Assembly: GCA_023150875.1 (NCBI GenBank)
Contig: JAKLKC010000001.1
Span: forward strand, 124,001 to 188,000
Origin: Myxococcota bacterium
GTDB lineage: Bacteria > Myxococcota_A > UBA796 > UBA9615 > JAKLKC01
Length of the DNA stretch: 64,000 nucleotides
Direction: 5' to 3'
The translations under genes were made by a program, and so were the position numbers. The first letter of the stretch is position 1. Each line of letters opens with the position of its first letter. Below are positions 33,068-41,296 of this stretch, piece by piece. Under the pieces are notes generated by a model. The model worked only from the letters and a program-made list of their open reading frames with translations, made no database searches and was not told the DNA's origin.

Positions 33068-34763
33068 GGGCTTCGACCTCGCTCCCTCTCTCGCCCGCCA
33101 GGGCCCGCGGGGGCGGGTCCGGGGCCGCCCCGGTGGCGGCACCCGGAGGCGAGGGAGGGGCCCAGAACCGGTAGAAGTTGAACCACTGGTAGGGGAACCG
33201 CCTCACCCACGCCTCCAGTCGGGCGGCGTAGGCGGCGACCCACTCCCGCATCTGCGCGTCCCGGTCCTCCCCCGGGCGGAAGGCGATCCGGGTGGGCCCG
33301 TCGACGGCGATCCGGTACCGGGTCGGTCCCACCTTGATGCAGTGGACCTCCATGATGGGGGAACGGGCGATGGCGGCGATGGCGAAGGGCCCCGTGGGGA
33401 ACGCCGCGTCGGCCCCCAGGAACGGCACCGAGACGTGGTTGCCGTCCACGAGGCGGTCCCCCTTCATGGCTACCACCGCGCCCCGGCGGAGCGCCTTCAG
33501 GATCTCCAGGGAGGCCATGGAGCCCGGCGTCACCCCGATCACCTCGGGCATCCGTTCGCCGAAGCGCCCGAGGAAGCGGCGGACGTCGGCCCTCTCGTTC
33601 TGGAACATCACCAGCTTCACGGGCACGTCCCGCCCCAGGGACAGGGCGATCCCCGCCAGCTCGGCGTTCCCGAAGTGGGAGGTCAACAGCATCACCCCCC
33701 GGCCCTTCCCCCACTCCTCCCGGAGGAGCTCCATCTCCTCGCCGACGAACTCGAAGGCGTCCGGGCCCTGTTGGAGCATCAGGAAGCGGTCCACGAGGTA
33801 GGTGGCGAAGGCCCGGAAGTGCGCGCGGACCCGGTGGACGCGCACCGGGAGGGACGCCGGCCCGAGGACCCGCCCGAGGTAGTCGTCGGACGCCGCCCTC
33901 CCCCTGCGGGCGAACAGCGCGTACCACGCCGAGATCGGGTGCAGCATCACGTAGACGGCCCGGCGGCCCAGCAGGCGCATCACCCAGTAGGTGAGGTGCC
34001 AGCCCAGCACGGCCCCCTGGGCCTGGCCCGACCACCCCACGTCGCCCCCCGCGGGGGTGGCGCGGCGGCCCGGCAACAGTCTCTGGAAGGGCCAGAGGAA
34101 GAACAGGGTCGCGAAGACCCTGCTGAACCGGACGTTGTCCCGGAGCACGTCGAAGTGGCTGACCCGCTCCGACGCCGGCGGGTAGTAGACGCCGATGGGC
34201 ACGTTGGCGATGGCGATGCCCGCCCAGGCGGCCCGGACCAGGACCTCCATCTCCCAGTCGTAGCGGCGGGCCCGGAGGCGCAGGGCGAGCACCTCCGCCG
34301 CCGGGTAGACGCGGAAGCCGCTCTGGCTGTCCTCGACGGTCACCCCGCCGTCGATGCGGACCCAGAGGTTCGAGAACCACCGCCCGAACCGGGCGGCCCG
34401 GCTCCGGTTGGGCCCGTCCCACGGACGGCTCCCCACCACGAGGGTCGGGACCCCGCCCTCGGCGGCCCGGAGCAGGGCCGGCGCGTCCTCGGGGTGGTGC
34501 TGGCCGTCGCCATCCAGGGTCACGACGTGGGAGAAGCCCCTCGCCACGGCCGCGGCGAGCCCCGTCTCCAGCGCCGCCCCCTTTCCCCGGTTGACCTCGT
34601 GGACCAGGACTTCCGCGCCGGCCTCCCGCGCCCGGTCCCCGGTGCCGTCGGTGGACCCGTCGTCGACGACGAACACGGGCTCCAGCACCGCCCGGGCGCG
34701 GGCCACCACGGCGGCGATGGTGCCGGCGTTGTCGAAGCTGGGGATCACGACGCAGGCGCGCAT
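33021..34763 (-). CDS. GT2 glycosyltransferase fused to LpxL/HtrB-type acyltransferase
   Basis: 580 aa from ATG 34763; GTG 34778, nine bases after GGAGGG, is an equally good start. Residues 1-215 are a family 2 glycosyltransferase (RACVVIPSFDNAGTI, FVVDDGSTDG, VTLDGDGQHHPED, EDSQSGFRVYP). After a short linker, residues about 260-555 form an LPLAT domain of the lauroyl acyltransferase type, with LLTSHFGNAELAG (HX4E) and VAMKGDRLVDGNHVSVPFLG. Both domains occur as neighbours in aryl-polyene and xanthomonadin clusters. There they attach the polyene head group to a membrane lipid. It sits behind LolA-like and DUF3261 genes in one operon, and its end overlaps the receiver gene by 47 bases. Confidence 0.9.
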   Translation of the reverse strand: MRACVVIPSFDNAGTIAAVVARARAVLEPVFVVDDGSTDGTGDRAREAGAEVLVHEVNRGKGAALETGLAAAVARGFSHVVTLDGDGQHHPEDAPALLRAAEGGVPTLVVGSRPWDGPNRSRAARFGRWFSNLWVRIDGGVTVEDSQSGFRVYPAAEVLALRLRARRYDWEMEVLVRAAWAGIAIANVPIGVYYPPASERVSHFDVLRDNVRFSRVFATLFFLWPFQRLLPGRRATPAGGDVGWSGQAQGAVLGWHLTYWVMRLLGRRAVYVMLHPISAWYALFARRGRAASDDYLGRVLGPASLPVRVHRVRAHFRAFATYLVDRFLMLQQGPDAFEFVGEEMELLREEWGKGRGVMLLTSHFGNAELAGIALSLGRDVPVKLVMFQNERADVRRFLGRFGERMPEVIGVTPGSMASLEILKALRRGAVVAMKGDRLVDGNHVSVPFLGADAAFPTGPFAIAAIARSPIMEVHCIKVGPTRYRIAVDGPTRIAFRPGEDRDAQMREWVAAYAARLEAWVRRFPYQWFNFYRFWAPPSPPGAATGAAPDPPPRALAGERGSEVEALSPTTPGPADPRRAS

Positions 34764-34802
34764 CGTTCGCTCGGGCACCGGCCGGCTCCCTCCCACCCTC
34801 CG

Positions 34803-35501
34803 CTACCGCGGGGAGGGAGCCTCGTCGAACAGGTTGGGATCGTACTCGACGTCGAAGGTCGCGTCCTGGAGGCGCAGGCGCAGCGTGTAGCGGTGGGCCC
34901 GGCTCGCCACGTCCACCGACCGGTGCACCAGCGGCTGGCCCGGCAGGGGCTCCGACAGCACCACCACCGCCCGCTCCCGGCCCCGGCGATCCAGGAGCCG
35001 CTTGGTGGTGCGCGCACCGTCGCTCCTCACCTCCAGCGTGGTGCCCCCCTCCCTCGGGCAGCGGCGCACCGTCGCCCCCGGCACCTCCCCGACCTCGCCC
35101 TCCCCGGGGGCGCATCGGTCCACCAGGGCGAGGTGGAGGTCCCGAGCCAGGGGCTCGCCCCGGAAGATGGGGCGCAGGGGCGGGAACAGCACCTCGGCCC
35201 GGGCCCCCGCGGGCGTCCAGGCGAGCTGGAAGAGGTCGACCCCCATGGGTGTCGACGCGACCAGGATCCAGCCCCTCTCCGGCACCCACAGGGTGTAGGA
35301 GGTGAACACGAAGCTCCGCAACGGCAGGCGCATCTCCACCTGGTGGACGAGCTGGGCCGACCGGGGGAGGGTGGCCGGGGGCTCCTCGCCCGCCACGGCC
35401 CAAGCACCCGGCTCCGGGAGGCGCGTGCGGTGGGCGCATCCTGCGGATCCCAGGCAGATCAAGACTGCAATCGCCAGGGCGGTGGGGGCGGTGGGGACCA
35501 C
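34803..35501 (-). CDS. DUF3261-like outer-membrane lipoprotein
   Basis: 232 aa from GTG 35501. A lipoprotein signal peptide ends in LGSAGC (Cys22). The mature chain is beta-rich and about 200 residues long (VHQVEMRLPLRSFVFTSYTL, AWTPAGARAEVLFPPLRPIF, VDRCAPGEGEV). It resembles DUF3261 lipoproteins that regularly accompany LolA-like and acyltransferase genes in aryl-polyene clusters. Identification is by overall layout and neighbours, not by a catalytic motif. It lies 27 bases after the LolA-like gene and about 40 before the fusion gene, so the three form one operon. Confidence 0.7.
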   Translation of the reverse strand: MVPTAPTALAIAVLICLGSAGCAHRTRLPEPGAWAVAGEEPPATLPRSAQLVHQVEMRLPLRSFVFTSYTLWVPERGWILVASTPMGVDLFQLAWTPAGARAEVLFPPLRPIFRGEPLARDLHLALVDRCAPGEGEVGEVPGATVRRCPREGGTTLEVRSDGARTTKRLLDRRGRERAVVVLSEPLPGQPLVHRSVDVASRAHRYTLRLRLQDATFDVEYDPNLFDEAPSPR

Positions 35502-35528
35502 GTGGGGAGGGGACCGCTCGCTCGGGGC

Positions 35529-36155
35529 CTAGGGCGCCGAGCGGTCGACGGCCTTCTGGGAGGTGAACTCGATGTCGGTGGTGTCGCCGTCGGGCTCGGA
35601 GATCACCAGCCGCCGCACGAGGAGGTCGTCCCCGAACGTGAACGCCAGGCCCGCGATGTACTTCCGCATCCCCTCGTCCCGAGGGACCAGCCGCAGCTCC
35701 GTCCCGGGATCCGTGACGAGCCGGACGTCGTAGTCCTTCCGGAGCGCGGCGGGATCCGCCTTCAGCCACAGGAACATGGACTCGATGATCCCCTTCATCC
35801 CGGGGCTGCGGGCGAGGTCGAACTCCTCGGAGCGCCCCAGGTCCGGGTAGGACATGGTGACCTTCCCCGCCGCGAGGGTCAGGGAGCTGCGCTGGGGCGA
35901 GGTGTACTCCCAGACCAGGGAGCCGTCCCGGGCGAAGGAGAGCCTCCCCTCGCTCCTCTGGGGCTGGGCGAAGATCCGCAGGGTCTTCTTCTGGACGAAG
36001 GCGGACTCCAGGGACTCGAGCCGCCCCAGGCGCGCGAACAGCTCCGCCTCGGTGGGTGGGGACGCCGAGGCGGGGGCGGCCCCCGGGAAGGCTCCCAGGA
36101 GCAGGGCGGCGATCGCGGCGGCGATGGCTCGCCTCAAGGGGTTCGGACGCGGCAT
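35529..36155 (-). CDS. LolA-family outer-membrane lipoprotein carrier-like protein
   Basis: 208 aa with an N-terminal signal peptide (AAIAALLLGAFPGAAPASAS). The LolA half-barrel is recognisable: LESLESAFVQKKTLRIFAQPQ, GRLSFARDGSLVWEYTSPQR, LAAGKVTMSYP, the central helix KGIIESMFLWLKADPAAL, and C-terminal strands FGDDLLVRRLVISEPDGDTT. LolA carries lipoproteins across the periplasm. Divergent copies next to DUF3261 and acyltransferases carry polyene or other lipids instead. As the first gene of the three-gene operon it diverges from the PlsC gene at 36364. It is probably not the housekeeping lolA. Confidence 0.82.
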   Translation of the reverse strand: MPRPNPLRRAIAAAIAALLLGAFPGAAPASASPPTEAELFARLGRLESLESAFVQKKTLRIFAQPQRSEGRLSFARDGSLVWEYTSPQRSSLTLAAGKVTMSYPDLGRSEEFDLARSPGMKGIIESMFLWLKADPAALRKDYDVRLVTDPGTELRLVPRDEGMRKYIAGLAFTFGDDLLVRRLVISEPDGDTTDIEFTSQKAVDRSAP

Positions 36156-36227
36156 GGATGGGGCTCCAGCGTCTCCCTCCCGGGGCGGAGGGGCGTGGAA
36201 GTGCGCGGAAGGTCGCAGGAAAGCGTG

Positions 36228-36233
36228 TATGAT
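36228..36233 (+). promoter_or_regulatory. Putative -10 box TATGAT before the PlsC gene
   Basis: CGTGTATGATGCTC lies in the 208-base divergent gap between the LolA-like operon and PlsC, about 130 bases before GTG 36364. The best -10 match in the gap; no -35 is evident. Confidence 0.35.
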
Positions 36234-36363
36234 GCTCGCTGGGCGGTGGGGGCGTCAAGGGGCCGTGGCCGGGGGCCTGTCCCGCCGGCGTCCCCGTCCC
36301 CCGTCCCGCCAACGCCGGCCCGGACCCCGGGCCCGGCCCCGAACGCCGGGCGACGCCAGCAAC

Positions 36364-37161
36364 GTGAACCGCCTCGCCGCGCTCTACATCTGGACCCTGG
36401 TGGTGGCTTTCGCCGCCCTGGCGTACGTCGTCGGGCTGCCGATCCGCCTGCTGGCGCCCCCGCGGCTGGACCCCGGCCGGCGCCTCCTGGACCGGGTCAG
36501 CCGGATCGCATGGGGGCGCATCCCCTTCTGGCTCAACCCCTTCTGGCGGCGATCGGTCGAGGGCCTGGAGCGGCTCCAGGGGACCGGCCCCTTCCTGCTG
36601 CTCCCGAACCACCAGTCCATGGTGGACGTGCTCGCCCTTCAGGGCCTGCCGATCCAGATCAAGTGGGTGACCTCGTCGCGCTTCTTCGCCGTGCCCCTCG
36701 TCGGCGCCCACATGCGCTCCGCGGGCTACGTCGGGGTCGACCCCCGGGACCTGGCCTCGGTGCGGGGGATGATGCGGGAGTGCGGCGAGTGGCTCCGGCG
36801 GGGGATCTCGGTGTGCCTCTTCCCCGAGGGCACCCGCTCCCCCGACGGGGCGCTCCAGCCCTTGCATCTCGGCCCCTTCCGGATCGCCCTCGACAGCGGG
36901 GCCACCATCGTGCCCATCGTCATCGACGGGAGCCGAGAGGCGCTGCCGAAGGGATCCGCCCTTCCCCTGGGCCGCCCGCCATGGCGGATCCGGGTGCGGA
37001 TCCTGGAGCCCATCGCCGCGCGGGAGTACCAGGGCATGACCGCGGCGGCCCTCTGCCGCACCGTCCACGGCCGCCTCGCCGCGGGGCTGGGGCACCTCAG
37101 GGAGGAAGCCCGCCCCCGCTCCGCCCCGGCCTCCCGCTCGGGGGGCGACGGGGGGCGCTGA
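36364..37161 (+). CDS. PlsC-type 1-acyl-glycerol-3-phosphate acyltransferase
   Basis: 265 aa from GTG 36364. An N-terminal membrane helix (LYIWTLVVAFAALAYVVG) is followed by the LPLAT core: motif I LLPNHQSMVD (HX4D), the FFAVPLVGAHMRSAG stretch, motif III LFPEGTRS, and IVPIVIDGS. The enzyme makes phosphatidic acid or acylates a related lipid at the inner membrane. Its position opposite a LolA / DUF3261 / GT-acyltransferase operon suggests a role in building a special envelope lipid, but a housekeeping PlsC cannot be ruled out. The open frame extends far upstream, yet homology begins at this GTG. Confidence 0.88.
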   Translation: MNRLAALYIWTLVVAFAALAYVVGLPIRLLAPPRLDPGRRLLDRVSRIAWGRIPFWLNPFWRRSVEGLERLQGTGPFLLLPNHQSMVDVLALQGLPIQIKWVTSSRFFAVPLVGAHMRSAGYVGVDPRDLASVRGMMRECGEWLRRGISVCLFPEGTRSPDGALQPLHLGPFRIALDSGATIVPIVIDGSREALPKGSALPLGRPPWRIRVRILEPIAAREYQGMTAAALCRTVHGRLAAGLGHLREEARPRSAPASRSGGDGGR

Positions 37162-37194
37162 CGAGGGCGCGTCCCCGCCGGCGGGCGGGCCCGC

Positions 37195-37223
37195 TTGCCC
37201 CTCCCCTCCCCCGCCCGTAACCT
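37195..37223 (+). promoter_or_regulatory. Putative promoter TTGCCC-N17-TAACCT
   Basis: TTGCCC (37195-37200), 17-bp spacer, TAACCT (37218-37223). The predicted transcript start near 37230 leaves a short leader before GTG 37244 or GTG 37277 of the methyltransferase fusion. Confidence 0.5.
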
Positions 37224-37243
37224 GTGCCGCCGCGCCGCCCCCG

Positions 37244-38608
37244 GTGGGCCCTCCACCCACCCATGCCGTCCCTGCCGTGAAGACCTCCCCCACGCCCCCG
37301 CCACTGCCAGGAGCGACGCCCAGAGGCGCCGGAACGCCGGGCGCCTCGGGGAGGTCGGGGTCTGTCCGCCAGGTCGTCCGGGAGCTGAAGCGCGTGCGGG
37401 GCCCGGCCGAGGCGTTCCGGCTCCTCCTCCACCACCTCGCCCACGACCACACGGAGCCCTCTCGCCTGGCGGCGGCCGTGGCGGTGGGGACCTTCCTGGG
37501 CGCCACCCCCTTCTACGGGTTCCACGTCGCCCTGTGCGTGGTGGCGGCCCTGGCGCTCCGCCTCAACGTCCTGGTCACCTACCTCGCCGCCAACGTCTCG
37601 AACCCGGTCTTCGCCCCCTTCCTCGTCGTCGCCGAACTCCACGTCGGGTCCTGGCTGCTCCACGGGAGGCTCGCGCCGTGGACCGTCGCCGAGCTGCGGG
37701 AGCGCCTGGGGGCGGACCCCACGGGGACCCTGCGGGGCCTCGCCGACACCGTGCTCGGCCCCCTCCTCCTGGGCTCGGCGGTGGTGGGCGCGGGGCTCGG
37801 AGCCGCGGGAGGGCTGCTGACCTGGGACGTGGCCCGGCGAGCCCGCGCACGACGGGCCCTCCACCGGGAGTCGGGGATCTCTCCGGTGCCCCCCGGAGGG
37901 GATCCGGCGCTGGACGCGGCCCTCGGAAGGGTCGCCGAACTGGCCCTCACCCTCCCGCCTCCGCCGGGGGCGGGGCGGTTCGCCCGCCGCTACGAGCGGG
38001 AGTTCGTGCGGCGGAAGCTCGGGTACGACCCGATCTTCCGCACCCTGCCTCCCCTGATCCCCGACGGGGCCGACGTGTGCGACGTCGGGTGCGGGCGGGG
38101 GCTGCTCCTGGCGGTCCTCGCGGCGCGGGGGCACCGGGGTGCCCTCCGGGGCTTCGACTGGGACGACGCGCGCCTCGGCACGGCCCGGCACCTGTCCGGG
38201 GGACGTGGTGACGTCGCCCTGGCCCGGGCGGACGCGCGATCCGCGCCGATCCCGGAAGCCGACGTGATCGTGCTGGTGGACCTGCTCCACTACCTCGCCC
38301 CCCAGGAGCAGGACGCGGTCCTGGAGGCGGCCATCCTTCGCCTCCGCCCCGGGGGGAGGCTGCTCCTGCGGGACATGGACGTGTCCCCCGGCGCGGGGTG
38401 GAGGGGGGGCCTCCACCGCCTCCAGGAACGGCTGACCACCTCCCTGGGGGTCAACCGCGGCGAGCGGGTGGCGCCCCCGGGGCTGGACGCGATCCAGGCC
38501 CGCCTCGAAGCCCGCGGCTTCGCCGTCCGCTCCCAGCGGATCGCCGGGTGGTTCGGGAGCACGGATCGGCTCCTGGTGGCGGACCTTCCCGGGCGGGACG
38601 CGCCGTGA
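37244..38608 (+). CDS. DUF2062 membrane domain fused to SAM-dependent methyltransferase
   Basis: 454 aa from GTG 37244; GTG 37277 is an alternative and neither has a good ribosome site. The N-terminal DUF2062 domain (about 75-205) has AAAVAVGTFLGATPFYGFHV, an NVSNPVFAPFLVVAE loop and a final membrane helix. A class I methyltransferase follows (about 265-450) with the SAM loop DVCDVGCGRGLLLAVLA, FDWDDARL, and VIVLVDLLHYL. DUF2062 is often joined to glycosyltransferases; a methyltransferase partner is less usual. The protein probably methylates a membrane-bound lipid or pigment precursor. Its stop overlaps the next start as GTGA. Confidence 0.85.
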   Translation: MGPPPTHAVPAVKTSPTPPPLPGATPRGAGTPGASGRSGSVRQVVRELKRVRGPAEAFRLLLHHLAHDHTEPSRLAAAVAVGTFLGATPFYGFHVALCVVAALALRLNVLVTYLAANVSNPVFAPFLVVAELHVGSWLLHGRLAPWTVAELRERLGADPTGTLRGLADTVLGPLLLGSAVVGAGLGAAGGLLTWDVARRARARRALHRESGISPVPPGGDPALDAALGRVAELALTLPPPPGAGRFARRYEREFVRRKLGYDPIFRTLPPLIPDGADVCDVGCGRGLLLAVLAARGHRGALRGFDWDDARLGTARHLSGGRGDVALARADARSAPIPEADVIVLVDLLHYLAPQEQDAVLEAAILRLRPGGRLLLRDMDVSPGAGWRGGLHRLQERLTTSLGVNRGERVAPPGLDAIQARLEARGFAVRSQRIAGWFGSTDRLLVADLPGRDAP

Positions 38609-39555
38609 GGGCCGCGGCGCGGGTGGTCGTCGTGGGCAGCGGCGTCGCGGCCCGGGCCCGGGTGCGCGCCCTCACCGCCCTGGGGGGCTCGGCCGCCCTC
38701 GCCGGGATCGTCTCCCGGCACCCCTCTGCCGCCGTCCAGGCGGTCGCCCCCTCCCCCTCCACGCCGTCGTTCCCGGACCTCGCCACCGCCCTGGCCGACG
38801 TCCGCCCCGACCTGGTCCTCCTCTGCCACGCCAACGCCGCCCACGCCCCGGACGCCCGGAGGGCCCTGACCGCCGGCTGCCACGTCGTCGTCGAGTACCC
38901 CCTCGCGCTGTCGGTGGGGGAAGCGGAGGACCTGTACGCCCTGGCCGACGCCCGGGGAGTCTCCCTGCACTGCGGGCACATCGAGCTCCGGACCCCCGCC
39001 CACCGCGCCCTGTCGCGGCAGGGCGGGGACATGGGGCCCCTCGTGGGGGGCTCCGTGGAGGCCCGGATCCCCTGCCCCGCGGGGGATCCCTCCTGGCACT
39101 CCGATCCCGCCCTGGCCGGCTTCCCGTCCTTCGCCTGGATCTCCCGCCTCACCCGCCTCGTGGCGGTGGCCGGTCCCCTCGCCGTGGACGCGGCGGAGCT
39201 GGAGGTCGCCGCCGTCGGGCCCCTCGCCTGGGCCGACGCGCGGCTCCGCGCCGGGCTCCGCACCGGATCCGGGGCCTCCCTGGGCGTCGCCCTGGAGCGG
39301 AGTCCCCGGTGCCGGGAGCGCAGGACCGTGCTGGACCTCCGCTTCGAGCGCGGCCACCTCTGGACCGACGGCTCCCGCGTCCTGCGGGACGGCGGCGAAG
39401 TCCCGCTCCCTTTCGCCGAGGGGCTCTTCCTGTCGGACCTCCGGGACGTCCTGACCCACCTCCGGGGGGGGCCGGAGCCCGAACCGACCCGGGCCTTCGT
39501 CCTCGAAGCGCTCCGCCTCGCCGAGGCGATCCGCCGGGCGGCCGGCGGGCCCTAA
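38605..39555 (+). CDS. Biliverdin reductase homologue (Gfo/Idh/MocA superfamily)
   Basis: 316 aa from GTG 38605. The N-terminal Rossmann fold starts VVVVGSGVAARARVRAL. The strongest clue is HVVVEYPLALSVGEAEDLY, followed by LHCGHIELR. Animal BVR-A has HVLVEYPMTLS with its active-site Tyr, followed by LHEEHVELL, whereas ordinary family members have EKP. The C-terminal domain also matches: GFPSFAWISRLTRLV against GFPAFSGISRLTWLV, and GLFLSDLRDVLTHLRGG aligns with the closing region. The product would reduce biliverdin to bilirubin with NAD(P)H. No haem oxygenase is in the window. It is translationally coupled to the DUF2062-methyltransferase gene. Function is inferred from remembered sequence similarity. 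Confidence 0.78.
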   Translation: MRAAARVVVVGSGVAARARVRALTALGGSAALAGIVSRHPSAAVQAVAPSPSTPSFPDLATALADVRPDLVLLCHANAAHAPDARRALTAGCHVVVEYPLALSVGEAEDLYALADARGVSLHCGHIELRTPAHRALSRQGGDMGPLVGGSVEARIPCPAGDPSWHSDPALAGFPSFAWISRLTRLVAVAGPLAVDAAELEVAAVGPLAWADARLRAGLRTGSGASLGVALERSPRCRERRTVLDLRFERGHLWTDGSRVLRDGGEVPLPFAEGLFLSDLRDVLTHLRGGPEPEPTRAFVLEALRLAEAIRRAAGGP

Positions 39556-39568
39556 CGGCGCTGGGGGG

Positions 39569-40246
39569 TCACTCCGCGGCCGCCACCGTCGCCGTCGCCA
39601 CCGGCACGCCGAGCACGGCGGGCTCGTCGCCGGATTCGGCGATCATGTGCCCCATCCGCCGCCTCTTGGCCTGGAGGTACCCGCGGCTGTGGGGGCTGCT
39701 GGGCACCAGCACCGGCATGCGTCCCACCACCGGCACCTCCAGGGCCCGGAGCTGCTCCAGCTTGGCGGGGTTGTTGGTCAGCACCCGGACCGACCGCACC
39801 CCCAGGTCCCTGAGGATGTCGGCGGCGGCGCCGTACTCCCGGCCGTCGTCGGGCAGTCCCAGGGCGCGGTTGGCGTCGACGGTGTCCAGGCCCTCCTCCT
39901 GGAGGGCGTAGGCGGCGATCTTGTTGCCCAGCCCGATCCCCCGGCCCTCCTGGCGCAGGTAGATCACGACGCCCCGGCCGTGGCGCTGGACCAGCTCCAG
40001 GGCGAACTCGAGCTGCTCGCGGCAGTCGCACTTCAGGGATCCCAACACCTCGCCCGTGAAGCACTCGGAGTGGACACGCACCGGCACCCCGTCCTGCCCC
40101 CGCACGTCGCCCGCCACGATGGCCGAGGGCTCGGTGCCGGAGAGCTGGTCGCGGTAGACCCGGACGCGGAACTCGCCGTGGCGGGTGGGCAACAGGCTCT
40201 CGGAGAAGAACGCGGTGCGGGGAGCGGCACTGTCGGGCGGGGTCAC
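39569..40246 (-). CDS. ribA: GTP cyclohydrolase II
   Basis: 225 aa from GTG 40246, chosen because GGAG lies six bases upstream; the open frame to 40339 has no such site. The enzyme opens GTP to the first riboflavin precursor. The zinc site is present as HSECFTGEVLGSLKCDCREQL (three Cys), followed by VVIYLRQEGRGIGLGNKI with the catalytic Arg, and a C-terminal NPAKLEQLRALEV. It is a stand-alone RibA without the RibB domain. It converges on the biliverdin reductase gene with a 13-base gap. No riboflavin neighbours are seen. Confidence 0.95.
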   Translation of the reverse strand: MTPPDSAAPRTAFFSESLLPTRHGEFRVRVYRDQLSGTEPSAIVAGDVRGQDGVPVRVHSECFTGEVLGSLKCDCREQLEFALELVQRHGRGVVIYLRQEGRGIGLGNKIAAYALQEEGLDTVDANRALGLPDDGREYGAAADILRDLGVRSVRVLTNNPAKLEQLRALEVPVVGRMPVLVPSSPHSRGYLQAKRRRMGHMIAESGDEPAVLGVPVATATVAAAE

Positions 40247-40452
40247 TGGTGACTCCAGGAGTGTTCGGAGGCTTCCGCGATCGGAATGACGAGTACCTCC
40301 GACAAGTGCTCTCGGCCCCCGGCCCGTCCGCCACGCCATGCGCGCCGGCGCGGGCCGGGAGGCCTACCATAAGGGCACGGCCCGGACCGGTCAACGCGAT
40401 TGGCCGGACGCTCGCCGCGGCCCCGTCCGGCTGGCGGCTTCCCCCGCCAGGA

Positions 40453-41211
40453 TTAACCCGGGAGGGCCGGTCCCGCCGCCGGCTCCCCGGCCGCGCCTCC
40501 TCCCACGCCGAGGGGCACCAGCCGTCCGGCCCGCAGGGCCAGGGCGACGTCGGCGGCCGCCGCGAGCTTCTCGTCGTGGGTGGCGATGACGCAGGCGGTC
40601 CCGTCCCGCCTCCCCACCTCCCGGAGCAGCGCGACCACGGCCTCCGCCGACCCCCGGTCGAGGCTCCCCGTGGGCTCGTCCCCCAGCACCAGGGCGGGAC
40701 GATGCACCAGGGCCCGGGCCAGGGCGACGCGGTGGGCCTCTCCCCCGGAGAGCCGTGAAGCCGGGGCCTGGGCGCGGTCGGCGAGCCCGACCCTGGCCAT
40801 CAGCGCGCCCGCCCGGGCCAACGCGGTGGCCGGGGGCACCCCCGCCAGCAGCAGGGGGAGCGCGGCGTTCTCGACGGCGGACAGCCGCGGCACCAGGCGC
40901 GCCTCCTGGAAGAGCATGCCCACCCGGGTCGCCCGCAGCCTCGCTCCCCCCTCGTCGTCCAGGGCGGCGACGTCGATCCCGGCCACCCGGACCTCCCCCG
41001 CGTCGGGGCGGATCAGGGCGGCCAGCACCGCCAGCAGCGTGCTCTTCCCGGCCCCCGATGCCCCGGTGACGGCGACGAGGGCCCCGGGGAGGACGTCCAG
41101 GTCCAGCCCGTCCAGCACGGGTCGTCCCACACCCGCCCACGCCTTCACCAGCCCGCGCACCCGGGCGACGGGATCGGTGCCCGGGCGGGGCGAGGGGTGC
41201 GGCGACGGCAT
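40453..41211 (-). CDS. ABC transporter ATP-binding protein, LolD/MacB type
   Basis: 252 aa from ATG 41211. Walker A is VTGASGAGKSTLLAV (about residue 53), the Q-loop GMLFQEARLVPRLS, the signature RLSGGEAHRVALARALV, Walker B LVLGDEPTGSLD, and the switch His in IATHDEKLA. The VGMLFQ..RL.P..S..EN pattern and size match LolD/MacB/FtsE-type ATPases, which pair with a FtsX-like permease. No permease gene is adjacent, so the partner must be elsewhere. An extended -10 ends seven bases before the ATG, so the message may be leaderless. It diverges from the GluQ-RS gene. Confidence 0.92.
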   Translation of the reverse strand: MPSPHPSPRPGTDPVARVRGLVKAWAGVGRPVLDGLDLDVLPGALVAVTGASGAGKSTLLAVLAALIRPDAGEVRVAGIDVAALDDEGGARLRATRVGMLFQEARLVPRLSAVENAALPLLLAGVPPATALARAGALMARVGLADRAQAPASRLSGGEAHRVALARALVHRPALVLGDEPTGSLDRGSAEAVVALLREVGRRDGTACVIATHDEKLAAAADVALALRAGRLVPLGVGGGAAGEPAAGPALPG

Positions 41212-41218
41212 GGCGGGG

Positions 41219-41227
41219 ATCCTAGCA
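41219..41227 (-). promoter_or_regulatory. Putative extended -10 (TGCTAGGAT), leaderless ABC ATPase gene
   Basis: The minus strand reads TGCTAGGAT and the hexamer ends seven bases before ATG 41211, so the predicted transcript would begin at or next to the start codon. Confidence 0.45.
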
Positions 41228-41271
41228 CGCGCCATGGAGGCGGTGGCCTCCCCCCGAGGCTCGGGCGGGGG

Positions 41272-41277
41272 TAACCT
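41272..41277 (+). promoter_or_regulatory. Putative -10 box TAACCT before GluQ-RS
   Basis: GGGTAACCTGGGG lies 20 bases before ATG 41297. It matches the boxes at 20566 and 37218, but no TTG-type -35 is seen. Confidence 0.35.
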
Positions 41278-41296
41278 GGGGGCCACGGTCCGCCCG

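Noticed and set aside
31951-37506. Very long minus-strand open frame (1851 residues) across several genes
   Set aside because: It runs through kinase, receiver and lipid genes that have clear domains in other frames, and is Arg/Pro/Gly-rich without any motif.
40247-40452. FMN riboswitch upstream of ribA
   Set aside because: The leader lacks the conserved RFN-element bases; only a possible promoter-like TATGGT was seen on the minus strand.
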